Origin: Bacteroidota bacterium
Lineage (GTDB): Bacteria > Bacteroidota > Bacteroidia > Cytophagales > Cyclobacteriaceae
Direction of reading: 5' to 3'
Assembly (NCBI GenBank): GCA_023417065.1
Contig: JAEZGH010000019.1
Coordinates: 74,898-138,897, forward strand
DNA length: 64,000 bases
This document shows positions 62,231 to 64,000 of this stretch, piece after piece (positions within the stretch are counted from its first letter, which is position 1; every line of letters begins with the position of its first letter). The notes beneath the pieces are model-generated. The model saw only the letters and a list, made by a program, of their open reading frames with translations. It was not told the origin of the DNA and did no database searches. The position numbers and the translations under genes are program-made.

Positions 62231-63142
62231 CTATCGCTTGTCTGCAGAATTCTTCACTCCAGGCTGTTTGTACGGCGTGATGTCGAGACCGACGCCTACA
62301 TAATTCCCGTTAGGTAACATGGAATTCACCCAGTTAAGCCAGATCACCTTCCCTTCACGGGTTACGAGGCTGGTTTCCATCGAAGCGATTTCTTTTGGGA
62401 AGATGTTTGGATAGTTCTGAATGTATTCGCGATTAATCCAGCCATTGCGCAAATTTTCAAAGCGCCACCATCCCTCATTCATGAGTTCTTTCGGCTTATA
62501 TCCAAGGAGGTTTTGCGCAGACGGGCTCACAAAAACAATTCCGCCGTTTTTGTCGGCGACAATCGAAAGCACATTCAGCTTCTCGAGGTTTGAATATGAA
62601 TATTCGATGTTCGAGATCAGACGAAGCCGGACTGCGATCACAATGCCAAAAACACCCAGCGCTATCAGGAGATTCTGAAAGGCGATCAGGTTTTGAGCCC
62701 CCATTGAAGGAGAGGAGTAGCTAATGAACGCCGCGATCACTATCACAGCGCACTGAATACCGTAATAAAAGAGACTGTTAATGATTACCGTACTGGAGCC
62801 GAGCACCAAAATGAGCATGGTTACAGCATTGGGATCGAACTTGTTGAGAAGCACGAATGCAATCAGGTATAAGATCGTAGCGACGTACAGGAACAGTGAA
62901 AAGTAAGTTACCACCATGGCGCGTTTCCATTGTATCCACGTGTACGCGAAGCATATAACACCGAGAATGATGATCGCCCAGCGGATTTCATCGAAATCCC
63001 TGATCGACGGCAGAAAGCGATCGTATAAGAGCTTGGTGACCGATGACGTAATGCAAAAAAGAGCGATTACCAAGCGTACCGATGTGATCGACTGTCGCAT
63101 CAGCACCTTGGAAACGAAGAGACTTCCAGGTTGCCCATTCAT
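62231..63142 (-). CDS. membrane PAS protein without an output domain
   Basis: A 303-residue protein with six membrane segments (about 20-180) and one C-terminal PAS domain (about 190-290: GGIVFVSPSAQNLLGYKPKEL, EGKVIWLNWVNSMLPNGNYVGVGLDITPYK). The frame ends there; no kinase, GGDEF or DNA-binding domain follows, and the downstream DNA holds none in another frame. It may be a sensor subunit for a separate kinase or a truncated kinase. Confidence 0.85.
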   Translation of the reverse strand: MNGQPGSLFVSKVLMRQSITSVRLVIALFCITSSVTKLLYDRFLPSIRDFDEIRWAIIILGVICFAYTWIQWKRAMVVTYFSLFLYVATILYLIAFVLLNKFDPNAVTMLILVLGSSTVIINSLFYYGIQCAVIVIAAFISYSSPSMGAQNLIAFQNLLIALGVFGIVIAVRLRLISNIEYSYSNLEKLNVLSIVADKNGGIVFVSPSAQNLLGYKPKELMNEGWWRFENLRNGWINREYIQNYPNIFPKEIASMETSLVTREGKVIWLNWVNSMLPNGNYVGVGLDITPYKQPGVKNSADKR

Positions 63143-63427
63143 ATAACTACTAACTACAGATTAAAGCCAATTAAAAGGTAGCACTTGTTTATGTGCGAAA
63201 AAACTGAGAAAAGAATAATACATTACCTGCTGAAAGGGTGCGCACACAGCCATCATGGGATGATCTTGGTTGGCTAAAATGGCAGAAACTGCGTAATTTC
63301 ACGGTCTGGCATTCATTTCCCACGAGAAAAAATTGGACATTGGCTTGATTATCCGTGAAGTTTTTTCTCAATATTGCATGCTTTCGGCGTTGGCATCTGT
63401 GAAGAAGTACCCTTTAACTCATAAGTA

Positions 63428-64000
63428 ATGAATTCGATGCGACTCGTTTCCTTTGCACTGATTTTTATTGGAATGACGTTGGTGGGGTGTGACGAAGAGG
63501 CCGCCAGTCAGACTACAATCGAATTTGCACCTGCGGAACGCCTGGCGGAAAACACAGACCCAAGGCTGAGGGAGACCTCCGGCATAGCTGCAAGTCATGC
63601 CAATCCCGGGCTGATCTGGACACAAAATGACAGTGGAAACGAGCCCGAAATCTATCTGGTTGACACCGATCTCAAAATAAAACTCATAGTTCGTCTGGCA
63701 GATATTGAAAACCGTGATTGGGAAGATATCGCGGTCGGACCGGGGCCCGATCCGTCGAAAATGTATGTCTACATTGCCGACATTGGTGATAACCTGGGCG
63801 TTTATCCATATAAATATATCTACAGGTTCGTTGAGCCCAAGGCTGGAAGCACAGAAGTAATCACACTTGATAAAGTTGATCGGATTGTTTTCGAACTCGA
63901 AGATGGCATGAAGGATACCGAATCGCTTATGGTTGATCCTCAATCCAAAAAACTTTATATCCTTTCAAAACGCGAATTTCCTGCGTCGATGTATGAAATT
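63428..64000 (+). CDS. lipoprotein, probable beta-propeller type (partial, runs off the end)
   Basis: An open frame of 191 codons continues to the last base. The signal peptide ends in TLVGC (lipobox, Cys21). The rest has repeated blade-like stretches (SGIAASHANPGLIWTQNDSG, ENRDWEDIAVGPGP, MYVYIADIGDN, YIYRFVEP, TESLMVDPQSKKLYILSKRE) consistent with a secreted beta-propeller. The DWEDIAVGPG and IADIGDN motifs are shared by a family of envelope proteins of unknown role. The minus-strand frame 63419-63943 across it is its shadow. Confidence 0.8.
   Translation, partial: MNSMRLVSFALIFIGMTLVGCDEEAASQTTIEFAPAERLAENTDPRLRETSGIAASHANPGLIWTQNDSGNEPEIYLVDTDLKIKLIVRLADIENRDWEDIAVGPGPDPSKMYVYIADIGDNLGVYPYKYIYRFVEPKAGSTEVITLDKVDRIVFELEDGMKDTESLMVDPQSKKLYILSKREFPASMYEI

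Noticed and set aside
63419..63943. 174-codon minus-strand frame
   Set aside because: It is the shadow of the lipoprotein gene starting at 63428, which has a signal peptide and propeller motifs but no stop before the window end.

Overview
This 64 kb window reads as chromosomal DNA of a member of the Bacteroidota, most likely a free-living Cytophagia-type bacterium (Cytophagales; a Chryseolinea/Ohtaekwangia-like organism would fit, but I cannot place it further). The evidence is a SusC/SusD/SusE starch locus, a DUF6377 regulator, many SPII lipoproteins with Bacteroidota-style lipoboxes, near-absence of strong Shine-Dalgarno sites, and several promoters of the Bacteroidota type (TTG, about 20 nt, TAnnTTTG). 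Base composition is close to balanced throughout. I see no rRNA, tRNA, CRISPR array, phage or transposase gene.

Layout. 0-6.6 kb: a PAS sensor kinase, a Tat-type dienelactone hydrolase, an unknown protein, and a minus-strand operon of alditol-oxidase-like flavoprotein, YciI-like protein and PPC/DUF296 protein. 6.9-12.7 kb: a complete seven-gene Mrp cation/proton antiporter operon (mrpA-G, minus strand), flanked on both sides by inverted copies of a 94-nt repeat. 12.7-14.9 kb: a gene-poor island with simple repeats, 11-bp minisatellites and inverted repeats around one small lipoprotein gene. 14.9-20.7 kb: a LuxR-type regulator, an exported O-methyltransferase operon with a class C beta-lactamase-like lipoprotein, a TPR protein and a DUF819 membrane protein. 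20.8-23.8 kb: a cold/RNA cluster (cold-shock-domain protein, unknown protein, DEAD-box helicase, RRM protein). 23.9-36.5 kb: DedA plus a NhaP2-type antiporter, GH88 and GH43 carbohydrate enzymes, a GNAT acetyltransferase, a MuiA-like protein with an inserted SusC-type domain, a methyltransferase/VanZ-like/DgkA operon, and an ArsR-AHSA1-DoxX-DUF4256 operon with a clear promoter and operator.

36.5-44.2 kb holds a candidate structured small RNA with its own promoter and terminator, followed by a plus-strand operon of an unknown periplasmic protein, an outer-membrane barrel, a vanadium-haloperoxidase-type PAP2 lipoprotein, a FecA-like TonB receptor and a DUF6377 regulator. 44.4-53.8 kb is a starch utilisation locus: SusC, SusD, a SusE/F-like binding protein, a surface GH13 amylase and a SusB-type inverting GH97 alpha-glucosidase, so polymer binding, cleavage, import and final hydrolysis are all encoded together. 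54-64 kb carries a lipoprotein, a 1.5-kb decayed region with a broken Crp-family gene and an 11-bp minisatellite, an intact Crp-family regulator, peptide deformylase, a gene split by an in-frame TGA, a P2-type cation ATPase, a thioredoxin-reductase-like enzyme behind a perfect-looking operator, DUF1059, an orphan membrane PAS protein and the start of a lipoprotein running off the end.

The most unusual signals are (1) four unrelated tandem arrays that all share an 11-bp period and sit only in the gene-poor islands, (2) the inverted 94-nt repeats bracketing the mrp operon, and (3) the stand-alone promoter-RNA-terminator unit at 36.68-36.84 kb. All functional statements come from motif reading; no database search was run.
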